Source: Trichocoleus desertorum NBK24 (GTDB lineage: Bacteria > Cyanobacteriota > Cyanobacteriia > FACHB-46). Taken from it: a DNA stretch of 64,000 nucleotides. The stretch spans positions 4,952,924 to 5,016,923 of the forward strand of contig NZ_CP116619.1 of NCBI RefSeq assembly GCF_030409055.1, written 5' to 3'. A program made the position numbers and the translations under genes. The notes beneath the pieces are model-generated. The model had not been told where the DNA came from. It did not search any database and saw only the letters and a program-made list of their open reading frames with translations. Of this stretch, positions 18,014 to 27,586 are shown in pieces; the stretch's first letter is position 1; the number at the start of each line of letters is the position of its first letter.

Positions 18014-18058
18014 TAGAGGTTTGTAGAAGAGATTATTTATCTCTGAAAACAACCTCTA
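18014..18058. repeat. Two-stem hairpin between the CheR and first MCP genes
   Basis: Outer arms TAGAGGTT (18014-18021) and AACCTCTA (18051-18058) enclose inner arms AGAGAT (18028-18033) and ATCTCT (18039-18044). All are perfect matches. There is no U-run after it on either strand, so it is not a standard terminator. It could be a processing or stability element that lets receptor transcripts differ in level from cheW-cheR. Confidence 0.6.
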
Positions 18059-18182
18059 TTAGTCGTGAAAATTTAGTGGGTTTGAGCTGAAGTTGGGAAA
18101 CATAGGTTATCTATTTCTCACCAGTCTCTTTGACTGAGCGCGATCGCCAGAGATTGCAAGAGACTATTTTAATTCTTGGCTT

Positions 18183-18190
18183 GGAGGAGA
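18183..18190 (+). promoter_or_regulatory. Strong Shine-Dalgarno for the first MCP
   Basis: GGAGGAGA lies 5 bases before the ATG at 18196. It is stronger than the sites before most neighbouring genes and fixes the start of the receptor. Confidence 0.75.
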
Positions 18191-18195
18191 ACTGA

Positions 18196-19905
18196 ATGCT
18201 TAAAAATATGTCATTGCAGAGTAGACTGATTGGCTCATTTGGCCTGATGAGCGCCATTGTTTTAGTAGCATCCTCAGTCGGATGGATGGGCATCTCCCGG
18301 CTGAGTAAGCATATTGATACATTAGGTACAAACAGTCTTCCTAGTGTGTCTGGGATTTGGAAAATTAATGAGGGACAGACTCAGGTTCAGTCATCCATGC
18401 GAGCTTTAGTCAATCCAGAAATTAGTGAAGAGAATAAAGAAGCCGAAACGACCCGCATCAAGAATTCTTGGAAACAAATTGATGATGGGTTTAGAGAATA
18501 TGAGTCAGCTCCCCAAACATCTGAAGAGGCACTTTTGTATAAAAGCCAGTTTAAACCCCATTGGGATGATTGGAAGCAAGATCATGAAAAATTTCTTCAG
18601 CTTTATGAAATTGTAAGACAAAACGGTTTAACTGAAGCTGAGGTCAAGACCCTTAACCAGTTTCTTGCCCTTGAGGAGCGTCCATCATTTGATTTGGTTA
18701 CAGAAGATTTATTGAGAGTTTTGGGCGTTAATGCTGAAGTTTCTAGAGCTGCTCAGCTTGCAGCGACTCAAGATAGTAGTCGGGCATCTTTTTGGGTGTT
18801 GTTTGCACTGATCGCGGGTCCTACAGTGGCGATCGCCCTAGGCATCTATCTCAGTCGCACGATCGCGAAGCCTTTGGGGACAAAAGTTGCCAATGTTGTA
18901 GTTGTGGCAGAGCAGATTTCGGCTGGAGATTTAACCACTCAAGTTGAGAGCGTGACTGACAGTAACGATGAGGTTGACAAGCTACTTATGGCTTTTCAGG
19001 TCATGACTCATAATCTCAATTCTTTAATTCGGCAGGTACAACAATCTGGCATTCAAGTCACAACTTCTGCGACAAAAATTGCAGCTTCTGGTAAGCAATT
19101 GGAAGCCACTGTGACAGAACAGGTTGCTGCCACTAATGAAGTGGTTGTAACTGCAAAAGAAATTGCGGCTACTTCTGGAGAACTTGCCAACACGATGGAA
19201 GAAGTTGCCACCATGTCTCAAGAAACGACTGTGGCGGCAGCTGCCAATCAAGAAGATTTGATCCGGATGGCAACAACCATGCGTCAGCTAGTGGCAGCGA
19301 CCAACTCCATTTCTGCCAAGCTGGAAGTTATTAGCGATAAAGCAAACAACATTAATAGTGTGGTCAACACCATTACGAAGGTGGCCGATCAGACGAACCT
19401 CCTGTCACTTAATGCCGCGATCGAAGCCGAAAAAGCAGGGGAATATGGGTTGGGCTTTGCGGTGGTAGCGAGAGAAATCCGACGCTTAGCGGACCAAACC
19501 GCTGTGGCTACTCTTGACATTGAGCAGATGGTAAAAGAGATGCAATCTTCAGTCTCCACCGGAGTCATGGAGATGGATAAGTTTACCAAAGAAGTAGGTC
19601 GAGGCATGGAAGATGTGGGCAATATCAGTGAGCAGTTAGGGGAAATTATTGAGCAAGTGCAAGCCCTATCCCCCCGATTTTCGGTGGTGAATCAAGGCAT
19701 GGAAGCTCAGTCTCAGGGAGCACAGCAAATCAGCGAAGCAATGGTTCAGTTAAGTGAAACTTCTGTGCAAACGGCTGACGCTTTGCAGGAAATCAACCGA
19801 GCGATCGATCAGTTAAACCAAGCAGCTCAAGGCTTGCGCCAAGAAATTTCTCGCTTTAAGGTAGGCGCGATCACCCTGGAACTACAACCACTCTATAGCT
19901 ACTAA
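18196..19905 (+). CDS. Methyl-accepting chemotaxis protein 1 (WspA-like)
   Basis: A 569-residue receptor. A first membrane helix (about 9-30) is followed by a periplasmic, mostly helical sensor (about 35-195) of the four-helix-bundle type, a second helix (about 196-218), a HAMP domain, and a long signalling coiled coil. The tip reads [39 protein letters not shown]; the [14 protein letters not shown] form is the one I associate with WspA rather than motility receptors (LALNAAIEAARAGE). The gene is the first of three tandem paralogues. Its stop lies in a 15-bp tandem duplication. Confidence 0.9.
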   Translation: MLKNMSLQSRLIGSFGLMSAIVLVASSVGWMGISRLSKHIDTLGTNSLPSVSGIWKINEGQTQVQSSMRALVNPEISEENKEAETTRIKNSWKQIDDGFREYESAPQTSEEALLYKSQFKPHWDDWKQDHEKFLQLYEIVRQNGLTEAEVKTLNQFLALEERPSFDLVTEDLLRVLGVNAEVSRAAQLAATQDSSRASFWVLFALIAGPTVAIALGIYLSRTIAKPLGTKVANVVVVAEQISAGDLTTQVESVTDSNDEVDKLLMAFQVMTHNLNSLIRQVQQSGIQVTTSATKIAASGKQLEATVTEQVAATNEVVVTAKEIAATSGELANTMEEVATMSQETTVAAAANQEDLIRMATTMRQLVAATNSISAKLEVISDKANNINSVVNTITKVADQTNLLSLNAAIEAEKAGEYGLGFAVVAREIRRLADQTAVATLDIEQMVKEMQSSVSTGVMEMDKFTKEVGRGMEDVGNISEQLGEIIEQVQALSPRFSVVNQGMEAQSQGAQQISEAMVQLSETSVQTADALQEINRAIDQLNQAAQGLRQEISRFKVGAITLELQPLYSY

Positions 19906-19926
19906 ATAGAAAGCTACTAAATAGAA
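19897..19926. repeat. 15-bp tandem duplication spanning the MCP1 stop codon
   Basis: AGCTACTAAATAGAA occurs twice back to back (19897-19911 and 19912-19926). The first copy contains the TAA stop of the first MCP; the second repeats it in the short gap before MCP2. This is likely a recent slippage event. Confidence 0.9.
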
Positions 19927-19940
19927 AGTTTTGTCCAACC

Positions 19941-21584
19941 ATGACTCCAGTTACCAACATCAACCCCCGCAAGGCCCAGACTGAGGGAGTTTCTCATCTC
20001 AGAAATTGGATTGTTCTTCTATGCACGACGATTACGTTGCTAGGAGGTATCGGCTGGTACGTTTGGTTCTCTGCTCAGAGCGCTCAAAAAACTAGAGTTC
20101 TCAATCAACGGGTGCAAGAGCTGAGTGACAGCATGATCTATTTAGATGAAGTCTTAACCATGTCTGCCCGTCTGGCTGCCACCACAGGCGATGTCCGTTG
20201 GGAGAAACGTCATCGTCAGTTTGAGCCAACTTTAGAAGCTAATCTTCAAGAGACGATGCAGCTCCTACCTGCATTATTCGACAGTGAAGCAATGACAAAA
20301 GCCGAAACCGCGACTGATCAGTTGATTCAAATGGAACACGAAGCCCTGAACCTAGTGCGCCAAGGCAGATCACCAGCCGCTGCTGCTTTGCTATTTAGCC
20401 CCGAATACGAACGTCAAAAGCAAATTTACGCTCAAGGGCTGCAAGAATTGACAGCGGCGATGCAAGAGTTCGTGAAGCGTTCTCTACAAGCCCAAGCTCA
20501 ACGATCTTTTTGGGCAGCCGTCATCATTATTATTGCTCTACTGCTGCTGTTGCTGCTCTGGGGCAGTGTGTTACGCACGCTCGTGCAATACATTTGGACC
20601 GTCAAGAATCTTGTGGGCGTCACAGAAGAAATCGCTACAGGTGATTTAACAGTTCAAATCGCTGAAGGTACAGACCGCCAAGGTGAAATTGGTCAGTTTC
20701 TAGCTGCCTTAGAGAGCATGACCCAAAGCTTAAATGCCTTGGTGCATCAGGTACAAAACTCTGGCTTGCAGATCACAACTTCAGCCACGCAAATCGCCGT
20801 TTCTGGCAAACAATTAGAATCTACTGTCATCGAGCAAATTGCGGCCACAAATCAGGTAGTTGCGACTACCCAGGAAATTGCCTCAACTTCTCGCACCTTA
20901 ACTCACACGATGGAAGAGGTTGCTGCTATGTCGCAAACCACTACAGGTGCTGCGGCCAAAAGCCAAATGAGCTTGACCCAGATGGCAACCACGATGCAGC
21001 AATTAGTCAGTGCCACCACTACGATTTCTGGCAGATTAGAAACGATTAGTGAAAAGGCAAATAACATCAGCAATGTTGTTGCCACCATTACAAAGGTTTC
21101 TGATCAAACCAATCTCCTCTCCCTCAATGCCGCGATCGAAGCTGAAAAAGCAGGGGAAGCTGGTCGAGGTTTCAGCGTAGTTGCTAGAGAAATTCGTCGT
21201 CTTGCGGATCAAGCTTCCGTAGCTACCCTAGATATTGAACAGACCGTTCATGAAATGCAGTCAGCTGTTTCCACAGGCGTTATGGAAATGGACAAATTTA
21301 TGAAGGAAGTAGAAGGTGGCGTGGGAGAGGTGAATGGCATTGGTCGCCAACTGAAAGAAATTATTCAGCAGGTAGAGGCTTTAGTACCCAGATTTATCAC
21401 GGTCAATCAAGGCATGGAGGGGCAGACTCAAGGTGCTCAACAAATTAATGAAGCTATGACCCAACTGCGAGATACCTCTGAACAGACGGCAGATTCTCTT
21501 AAGGAAATTAATCACGCGATCGCGCAATTGCAAGATGTAGCCCAGAGATTAAATCAGGAAATCCTACGTTTCAAAATTAGTTGA
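19941..21584 (+). CDS. Methyl-accepting chemotaxis protein 2 (WspA-like)
   Basis: A 547-residue receptor starting at ATG 19941. A membrane helix at about 22-45 precedes a helical periplasmic sensor (46-190) with the motif MSARLAATTGDVRWEKRHRQF. A second, very hydrophobic helix (about 191-212, with a leucine run) leads to HAMP and a signalling coiled coil. The tip, [38 protein letters not shown], is nearly the same as in its neighbours, while the sensor is different. So the three receptors should feed one kinase with different inputs. The ligand is unknown. Confidence 0.9.
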   Translation: MTPVTNINPRKAQTEGVSHLRNWIVLLCTTITLLGGIGWYVWFSAQSAQKTRVLNQRVQELSDSMIYLDEVLTMSARLAATTGDVRWEKRHRQFEPTLEANLQETMQLLPALFDSEAMTKAETATDQLIQMEHEALNLVRQGRSPAAAALLFSPEYERQKQIYAQGLQELTAAMQEFVKRSLQAQAQRSFWAAVIIIIALLLLLLLWGSVLRTLVQYIWTVKNLVGVTEEIATGDLTVQIAEGTDRQGEIGQFLAALESMTQSLNALVHQVQNSGLQITTSATQIAVSGKQLESTVIEQIAATNQVVATTQEIASTSRTLTHTMEEVAAMSQTTTGAAAKSQMSLTQMATTMQQLVSATTTISGRLETISEKANNISNVVATITKVSDQTNLLSLNAAIEAEKAGEAGRGFSVVAREIRRLADQASVATLDIEQTVHEMQSAVSTGVMEMDKFMKEVEGGVGEVNGIGRQLKEIIQQVEALVPRFITVNQGMEGQTQGAQQINEAMTQLRDTSEQTADSLKEINHAIAQLQDVAQRLNQEILRFKIS

Positions 21585-21779
21585 GTTGGCGTCAAGTTAA
21601 AAATAGAGTAGTCTGAAAAATTAGTGAATTTTTATCTACTTCGTATTTGATTTCTAAATAATTTTATCTTTATAAACTCTGAGGTTGAAACTGATGTTTG
21701 TCCATCAAGATGGTGACTATAAACAAAAACAAACCCATTAATTAAGTATAAAGTGCTATGGCGTTTATGTATCAATCCT

Positions 21780-23396
21780 ATGTTTAAGCATAAGAGATTA
21801 AGAGATCGTATTTTGATAGGATACTCCCTACCCATTCTGTGTTTAGTAGGTTTGGGTGGAATTGTGCATGTCAACACAAGCAATGCTTTTCAAAGACAGG
21901 CAGAAGAAAAGATAGCTCAGACTACTATTATTGAGGTTGACCAAATGGTATTGGGCGTTGCCAGAATGGTCAGAAATGTTCGAGGCTATCTGCTATTTCC
22001 AGAAGATAAAAGCTATATCCAGTCTTATGATCAAGGTTTAGAACTATTCAATCAAGCCTATAGAAGTCTTGGTCGGCAAACTCTGAGCTTGGAACGCCAG
22101 CAGCAAGTAACGGATCTTGCCAAAAAGGTTAACCAAAATGAAGCAATTTCCCAACAAATTTTTGAGCTAATTGACTCAGGACAATTGGTTGAAGCTAAAG
22201 CTCTCCTTCAATCTCTACGAATGGATAATATTGACGAAGCCCGTCAACAGATTTTTCAGGTAGAGCAGGCTGCATTACAGCGCCTAGAAAAGGAATCTGA
22301 ATCTGCCCAAAAACTAGTTGTTGTTTCAGTTCTTTTGGGCGTAATCATATCTATTGTTTTTAATCTCATTGTGGGGCTTTGGCTCTCTCGCCAAGTGGAG
22401 TCTCAAATCGCAGAAATTGTAGATGTTGCTGAGAAAATCTCTGTCGGTGATCTAACCGTAAAGTTGAGGACTAGTAATATTAGCGATCGCAATGAAATCG
22501 GTCAGCTTCTCCTCGCCTTTCAAAGGATGATTCAGGGTCTCAGTGGATTCATTGGGCAAGTTCAACAATCTGGGATTCAAGTGACGGCTTCTATCACCAA
22601 ACTGACGGCTTTTGGGAAGCAACTAGAGGCGACTGTCACCGAACAAATCGCTTCTACCCATGAAGTAGTCGCGACCGCAAAACAAATTGCAGTGACTTCT
22701 GAAGACCTAGTACAAACGATGGAAGTCGTTGCTGCTAAGTCGCAAGATACCGCTACCAGCGCCACTGTGAGCCAGGTCAATCTCGCTGCTATGGCTAACA
22801 CGATGCATCAATTGGTGGCATCAACTACCTCCATCACCTCCAGATTAGAAGTCATTCGAGAGAAGGCCCAAAGTATTAATGGTGTGGTTAGCACCATTAC
22901 CAAAGTGGCTGACCAGACGAATTTACTGTCCTTAAATGCCGCGATCGAAGCGGAAAAGGCAGGAGAACAAGGGTTGGGCTTTGCGGTAGTGGCGAGAGAA
23001 ATTCGTCGATTGGCCGACCAAACCGCTGTGGCGACTTTAGATATTGAGCAGACCGTTAAAGAGATGCAGGCTTCTGTCTCTACTGGGGTGATGGAAATGG
23101 ATAAGTTTAACCAGGACGTGCAACGCGGGGTTGAGGAAGTGGGTGCAATGAGTCGGCAGATGGGACAGATTATTGAGCAAGTGACGACTCTAACTCCTCA
23201 ATTTTTAGTTGTGACGCAGGGGATGGAAACTCAGGCAGAAGGGGCACAACAAATTAGTCAGGTGATGAGCCAGCTCAGTGATGTCTCGGTGCAAACAGCA
23301 GATTCACTGCAAGAAATTAATCGAGCGATCGCCCAGCTAGGCGCAGTGGCGCAAGGGCTACATCAAGGGATTGCTCGGTTTCAGGTCAGCGATTAG
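21780..23396 (+). CDS. Methyl-accepting chemotaxis protein 3 with CHASE3-like sensor
   Basis: The start is ATG 21780 (MFKHKRLRDRILIGYS); an in-frame GTG at 21753 is weaker. About 538 residues. After the first membrane helix (about 9-30) the periplasmic part includes MVRNVRGYLLFPEDKSYIQSYDQGLELFNQAYRSL, the characteristic pattern of CHASE3 domains. A second helix, HAMP, and the same WspA-like tip ([35 protein letters not shown]) follow. A gap of about 195 bp separates it from MCP2, so it may have a promoter of its own. Confidence 0.9.
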   Translation: MFKHKRLRDRILIGYSLPILCLVGLGGIVHVNTSNAFQRQAEEKIAQTTIIEVDQMVLGVARMVRNVRGYLLFPEDKSYIQSYDQGLELFNQAYRSLGRQTLSLERQQQVTDLAKKVNQNEAISQQIFELIDSGQLVEAKALLQSLRMDNIDEARQQIFQVEQAALQRLEKESESAQKLVVVSVLLGVIISIVFNLIVGLWLSRQVESQIAEIVDVAEKISVGDLTVKLRTSNISDRNEIGQLLLAFQRMIQGLSGFIGQVQQSGIQVTASITKLTAFGKQLEATVTEQIASTHEVVATAKQIAVTSEDLVQTMEVVAAKSQDTATSATVSQVNLAAMANTMHQLVASTTSITSRLEVIREKAQSINGVVSTITKVADQTNLLSLNAAIEAEKAGEQGLGFAVVAREIRRLADQTAVATLDIEQTVKEMQASVSTGVMEMDKFNQDVQRGVEEVGAMSRQMGQIIEQVTTLTPQFLVVTQGMETQAEGAQQISQVMSQLSDVSVQTADSLQEINRAIAQLGAVAQGLHQGIARFQVSD

Positions 23397-23413
23397 TCAA
23401 CTCAGCCCACCTT

Positions 23414-24106
23414 ATGAATCAACCCAACCTGTCCTCTTCCAACCTACCCTCTGCCTCGGAACGTTGCTGGAATCACATTGGTGTCTCCGGCGATCGCTCC
23501 TGTCCAGAACTTGTAGAAATGATCCATTGTCGCAACTGCTCTGTCTATGCTCAGGCGGGCCGCAGTTTGCTAGAGCGAGAAATTCCAGCCAGTTATCTGC
23601 TGGAGTGGACTAGCTCTTTAGCTGAAGAGAAAACGGAACCTACAGCGGGCACTCTATCAGTAGTCATCTTTCGCTTGGGTCGTGAGTGGTTAGCTTTACC
23701 CGCACTCTTATTTCAAGAAATTACACCGATTACTTCTGTCCGGACGTTGCCCCATCGGAGCAATCAGATCTTTCAAGGTTTGGTGAACATTCGCGGGGAA
23801 CTGCAATTGTGTGTCTCCCTCCGAGATTTGCTTGGCATTGAGCAGGCAACGGTTCACTCAACCAACCAACAGGTTACTTATCAACGGATGGTGGTAGTGC
23901 AAAGCCAAAAAAGTAGTTGGGTGTTTCCGGCAGATGAAGTGTATGGAGTGCAATCTATCCGCCTAGACGAAATCCGCAATTTGCCTGCTACCCTCTCCAA
24001 TGCTAAAGACACCTACACCAAAGGCATTATCAACTGGCAAAACCATAGTGTCAGCTACCTAGATGACGAGTTGCTGTTTTACACGCTGAATCGGAGGATT
24101 CTGTGA
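23414..24106 (+). CDS. CheW-type coupling protein with Cys-rich N-terminus (WspD-like)
   Basis: A 230-residue protein. The N-terminal third carries the cysteine pattern CWNHIGVSGDRSCPEL...HCRNCSVYAQAGR (residues about 18-50), which fits the N-terminal extension I recall in WspD. A CheW domain follows: VVIFRLGREWLALPALLFQEITPI, FQGLVNIRGELQLCVSLRDLLGI, and WVFPADEVYGVQSI. The cysteines could bind a metal. It is the second CheW of the operon, directly before cheA with a 4-base overlap (GTGA). Confidence 0.9.
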   Translation: MNQPNLSSSNLPSASERCWNHIGVSGDRSCPELVEMIHCRNCSVYAQAGRSLLEREIPASYLLEWTSSLAEEKTEPTAGTLSVVIFRLGREWLALPALLFQEITPITSVRTLPHRSNQIFQGLVNIRGELQLCVSLRDLLGIEQATVHSTNQQVTYQRMVVVQSQKSSWVFPADEVYGVQSIRLDEIRNLPATLSNAKDTYTKGIINWQNHSVSYLDDELLFYTLNRRIL

Positions 24107-26550
24107 GGAGCGATAACCAGGATTTTAGCCATTTCTCAATGCTGGAATTGTTCCGGATGGAGGTGGAAGCCCAAGCCACGGTTTTAAACCACGGTCTGCT
24201 AGAGCTGGAAACTAATCCTGGAATGCCTGAGACGCTGGAATCGCTGATGCGGGCTGCTCACTCGATCAAAGGAGCCGCACGAATTATTGATTTAGAGGTG
24301 GGCGTCAAATTGGCTCATGTCATGGAAGACTGCTTTACCAGTGCCCAAATGGGCGTTGTGACCTTGGCAGCGGCACAAATTGATGTGTTGCTACAAGGCG
24401 TTGATTTGCTGTTACGACTGAGTTGTGTGCCAGAAACCCAGCTTCAGGCTTGGCTGGCAGAACAGGCTGATGGAATTGAAGCGTTGTTGTCTGCGATCGC
24501 CACTTTACTAGATCCCCAACCGCAACCCCTAGCCAACGAGCTACCAGCAATTTCTGACCTTACAGTTCCAATTGAGTTAACGCCAGTAGTAGCTGTTGCA
24601 CCTGAGAAATTTAATGCCGCATCGATTCTAGAAGCAGAAGCGATCGCAGCTCACGTTTCCCCGCTCATGGTCGAGCCAGTGACGGTTCAGGGGTCAGTAA
24701 CTTCTACGGGTGCGATCGCTGAGCCAATGGTTCCGATTCAGGCATCCCCGATGACTAAAACCATGCCCTTCGGTTCGGCGGGGGGACAGGGAGCCGACAC
24801 CCAAGATCGGGTGGTTCGAGTCAGTGCCGACAACCTCAGCCGCTTGATGGGGTTAGCCGGAGAGTCTCTAGTCGAAGCGAACTGGTTACAGCCCTTTGCC
24901 GATTCACTACTGAAGCTGAGACGGCAGCAAACCGAACTGTCTACGTTAATCGAAAAGCTGCAAGGATCGCTAGCTGAACAGAGCCTAAATCAGCGTAGTG
25001 AAAACTACCTGAATGCGGTACGGCAACAAGCTAGTAGTTGTCGGGAGATGCTGAGCGATCGCTTAAATGAACTAGAGCTATTTGCCCGCCGTTCTGCCAA
25101 TTTGTCCGATCGCCTCTATCGCGAAGTGCTGGCGAGTCACATGCGCCCTTTTGCCGATGGGGTGCAGGCATTTCCTCGGATGGTGCGAGATTTGGGCAGA
25201 CAGTTAGACAAGCAGATCCGCTTTGAGGTCTTGGGCAAAGCCACGGATGTAGACCGGGACATCTTAGAGAAGCTAGAAGCGCCGCTGACTCACCTACTTC
25301 GTAATGCAATTGATCACGGCATTGAGCCGATGGCAGAGCGTTTGGCAGCGGGTAAACCAGCAGAAGGGTTAGTGCGCCTAGAAGCAGTGCATCAGGGTGG
25401 AATGCTCTCGATCACTGTGTCGGACGATGGGCGAGGCATGGATTTTGAGCGTTTACGCACCAAAATTGTCAGCAAGCAATTGGTCAGCCCTGAGATGGCT
25501 CCTCAACTGACAGAAGCGGAGCTGATTGAATTTCTGTTCTTACCAGGTTTTTCCACCAACGACACTGTGACCGAGCTTTCGGGACGGGGTGTGGGGTTGA
25601 ATATTGTGCAGAACATGATCCAGGAAGTTGGGGGGAGCCTGCGAGCCGTCTCCAAACTGGGTAAAGGCATGACCTTTTACCTGCAATTGCCCTTAACTCT
25701 ATCGGTCATTCGCACGCTCTTGGTAGAAATCGCTGGGGAGCCTTATGCCTTACCGTTGACTCGCATTGACCGCATTGCGATGGTGGAACCAGAGGCGATC
25801 GCCGTAGCCGAGAACCGCCAGTTCTTCACCATCGACGGACAAAATATTGGGCTAGTCGTGGGCCATCAGGTTCTAGAGCTACCTGCCTTTGCCTACGATG
25901 CCAAGGCGCTGCCTGTGATTGTGATCAGCGATCGCCTCAGTTGTTATGGCTTGGTCGTCGATCGGTTTCTGGGTGAGCGAGATTTAGTCGTCAGACCGCT
26001 CGATTCGCGCTTGGGCAAAGTGAAAAATATTAGCGCTGCGGCCCTTTTAGAAGACGGTTCCCCAGTGCTGCTGATCGATGTAGAAGACATAGTGCGCTCG
26101 ATTGATCACTTGTTAACCAATGGTCAGCTCAGCCACATTAGCCGCAAAACTGCCAAGGTAGCGACCAAGGCTCAAAAGCGGGTTTTGGTCGTTGACGATT
26201 CCATCACTGTGCGCGAAATGGAGCGGAAGTTATTACAAAACAAAGGGTACGCGGTTGAGGTGGCAGTCAATGGAGTCGATGGCTGGAATGCCATTCGTAC
26301 AGGTCATTTTGATTTGATTGTGACCGACATTGACATGCCCCGGATGAATGGAATTGAGTTGATCGCCCAGCTAAAGCAACATGCCACCCTCAAGGCTTTA
26401 CCCGTGATTATTGTTTCTTACAAAGATCGAGAAGAAGACCGGATGCGAGGACTCGAAGTGGGAGCGGACTACTACCTGACCAAGAGCAGTTTCCACGATG
26501 ACACGCTCCTAAATGCAGTGCGCGATCTCATCGGTGAGGCGATCGCATGA
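24103..26550 (+). CDS. Hybrid CheA histidine kinase with C-terminal receiver (WspE-like)
   Basis: An 815-residue kinase with GTG start overlapping the previous stop. Domains in order: Hpt with H53 in MRAAHSIKGAARII; a Pro/Ala/Val-rich linker (about 140-235) with no clear CheY-binding P2; dimerisation; HATPase with LRNAIDHGIEP (N box), VSDDGRGMDF (G1) and LSGRGVGLNIVQN (G2); CheW-like regulatory domain; and a receiver (about 690-810) with VLVVDDS, DLIVTDIDMPRMNG and Lys in YYLTKSSF. The receiver can act as a phosphate sink or adaptor, as in WspE and FrzE. It should phosphorylate its own receiver, CheB and the divergent WspR-like receiver. Confidence 0.93.
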   Translation: MRSDNQDFSHFSMLELFRMEVEAQATVLNHGLLELETNPGMPETLESLMRAAHSIKGAARIIDLEVGVKLAHVMEDCFTSAQMGVVTLAAAQIDVLLQGVDLLLRLSCVPETQLQAWLAEQADGIEALLSAIATLLDPQPQPLANELPAISDLTVPIELTPVVAVAPEKFNAASILEAEAIAAHVSPLMVEPVTVQGSVTSTGAIAEPMVPIQASPMTKTMPFGSAGGQGADTQDRVVRVSADNLSRLMGLAGESLVEANWLQPFADSLLKLRRQQTELSTLIEKLQGSLAEQSLNQRSENYLNAVRQQASSCREMLSDRLNELELFARRSANLSDRLYREVLASHMRPFADGVQAFPRMVRDLGRQLDKQIRFEVLGKATDVDRDILEKLEAPLTHLLRNAIDHGIEPMAERLAAGKPAEGLVRLEAVHQGGMLSITVSDDGRGMDFERLRTKIVSKQLVSPEMAPQLTEAELIEFLFLPGFSTNDTVTELSGRGVGLNIVQNMIQEVGGSLRAVSKLGKGMTFYLQLPLTLSVIRTLLVEIAGEPYALPLTRIDRIAMVEPEAIAVAENRQFFTIDGQNIGLVVGHQVLELPAFAYDAKALPVIVISDRLSCYGLVVDRFLGERDLVVRPLDSRLGKVKNISAAALLEDGSPVLLIDVEDIVRSIDHLLTNGQLSHISRKTAKVATKAQKRVLVVDDSITVREMERKLLQNKGYAVEVAVNGVDGWNAIRTGHFDLIVTDIDMPRMNGIELIAQLKQHATLKALPVIIVSYKDREEDRMRGLEVGADYYLTKSSFHDDTLLNAVRDLIGEAIA

Positions 26551-27584
26551 GAATTGCCATTGTTAATGACATGCTGTTGGCCGTAGAAGCCCTCCGCCGT
26601 GTGGTGGCAACAGTTTCTGAATATGAAGTTGCTTGGGTGGCCCGCACAGGAACCGAAGCAGTAACTAAAGCGGCTCAAGATACCCCAGATTTGATCTTGA
26701 TGGATTTGCTCATGCCAGAACTGGATGGGGTAGGAGCGACTCGTCAAATCATGGCTCAATCTCCCTGTGCGATCGTGCTAGTTACGGCAACGGTGAGCGG
26801 TCATGGTGCCAAGGTTTTTGAAGCAATGGGATATGGCGCTTTAGATGCGGTGAATACGCCCATTTTGGGGCCACAAGGACAAGGCGCGAGTGGCACTGAG
26901 CTGTTGGCTAAAATTTCGATGGTTGCCAAGCTGATTGGTAAATCTCCTGCCCGCAAGTCGCGATGGCTCGATCAAGCCAAGCCCGTCAGTTTTGCCCAGC
27001 CGACACCACCTTTAGTCGTGATTGGCGCTTCAACTGGGGGGCCACAGGCATTACGAACGATTCTGTCTCATTTTCCCGTCAACTTCCCCGCAGCGGTGGT
27101 TGTGATTCAGCATATAGATGCTCAATTTGCTCCCGGTTTAACGGAATGGCTCAATCAACAAGCTGCAATCCCCGTAAAAATTGCCCAGCCCGGACAATTT
27201 CTGCAAGCAGGGACTGTTTGTGTCGCCAGCACCAACAATCATTTGGTTCTACAGGCGGATCTGACCTTGGCCTATACACCAGAGCCAACTCAATCCACTT
27301 ATCGCCCTTCTGTCGATGTGTTTTTCAATAGTGTGGCAGCTCACTGGCCTCGCAAAGGTGTGGCGATTCTGTTGACGGGGATGGGCAAAGATGGAGCATT
27401 GGGGCTGAAGTCTCTCCACGCCACTGGTTGGCATACGATCGCTCAGAATCGGGAGACTTGTGTGGTTTACGGGATGCCCAAAGCCGCTGTTGAATTGGGG
27501 GCTACTAAAGAAGTTCTCCCCCTGCCCGCGATCGCCCCTGCTTGTCTGGATCAAGTGATTCCTCGCTGGGCCAGACGTGCCTAA
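26547..27584 (+). CDS. CheB protein-glutamate methylesterase (WspF-like)
   Basis: A 345-residue protein. Its ATG overlaps the cheA stop (ATGA). The receiver domain has DLILMDLLMPELDG with the phosphoacceptor Asp near residue 55. The methylesterase domain has the Ser of VVIGASTGGPQALRTIL, the His of VVVIQHIDAQFAPGL and the Asp of LLTGMGKDGALGLK, a complete catalytic triad. It removes methyl groups from MCP glutamates and closes the adaptation loop with the CheR. It ends the operon, 2 bases from the convergent phosphoesterase gene. Confidence 0.93.
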   Translation: MRIAIVNDMLLAVEALRRVVATVSEYEVAWVARTGTEAVTKAAQDTPDLILMDLLMPELDGVGATRQIMAQSPCAIVLVTATVSGHGAKVFEAMGYGALDAVNTPILGPQGQGASGTELLAKISMVAKLIGKSPARKSRWLDQAKPVSFAQPTPPLVVIGASTGGPQALRTILSHFPVNFPAAVVVIQHIDAQFAPGLTEWLNQQAAIPVKIAQPGQFLQAGTVCVASTNNHLVLQADLTLAYTPEPTQSTYRPSVDVFFNSVAAHWPRKGVAILLTGMGKDGALGLKSLHATGWHTIAQNRETCVVYGMPKAAVELGATKEVLPLPAIAPACLDQVIPRWARRA

Positions 27585-27586
27585 AT

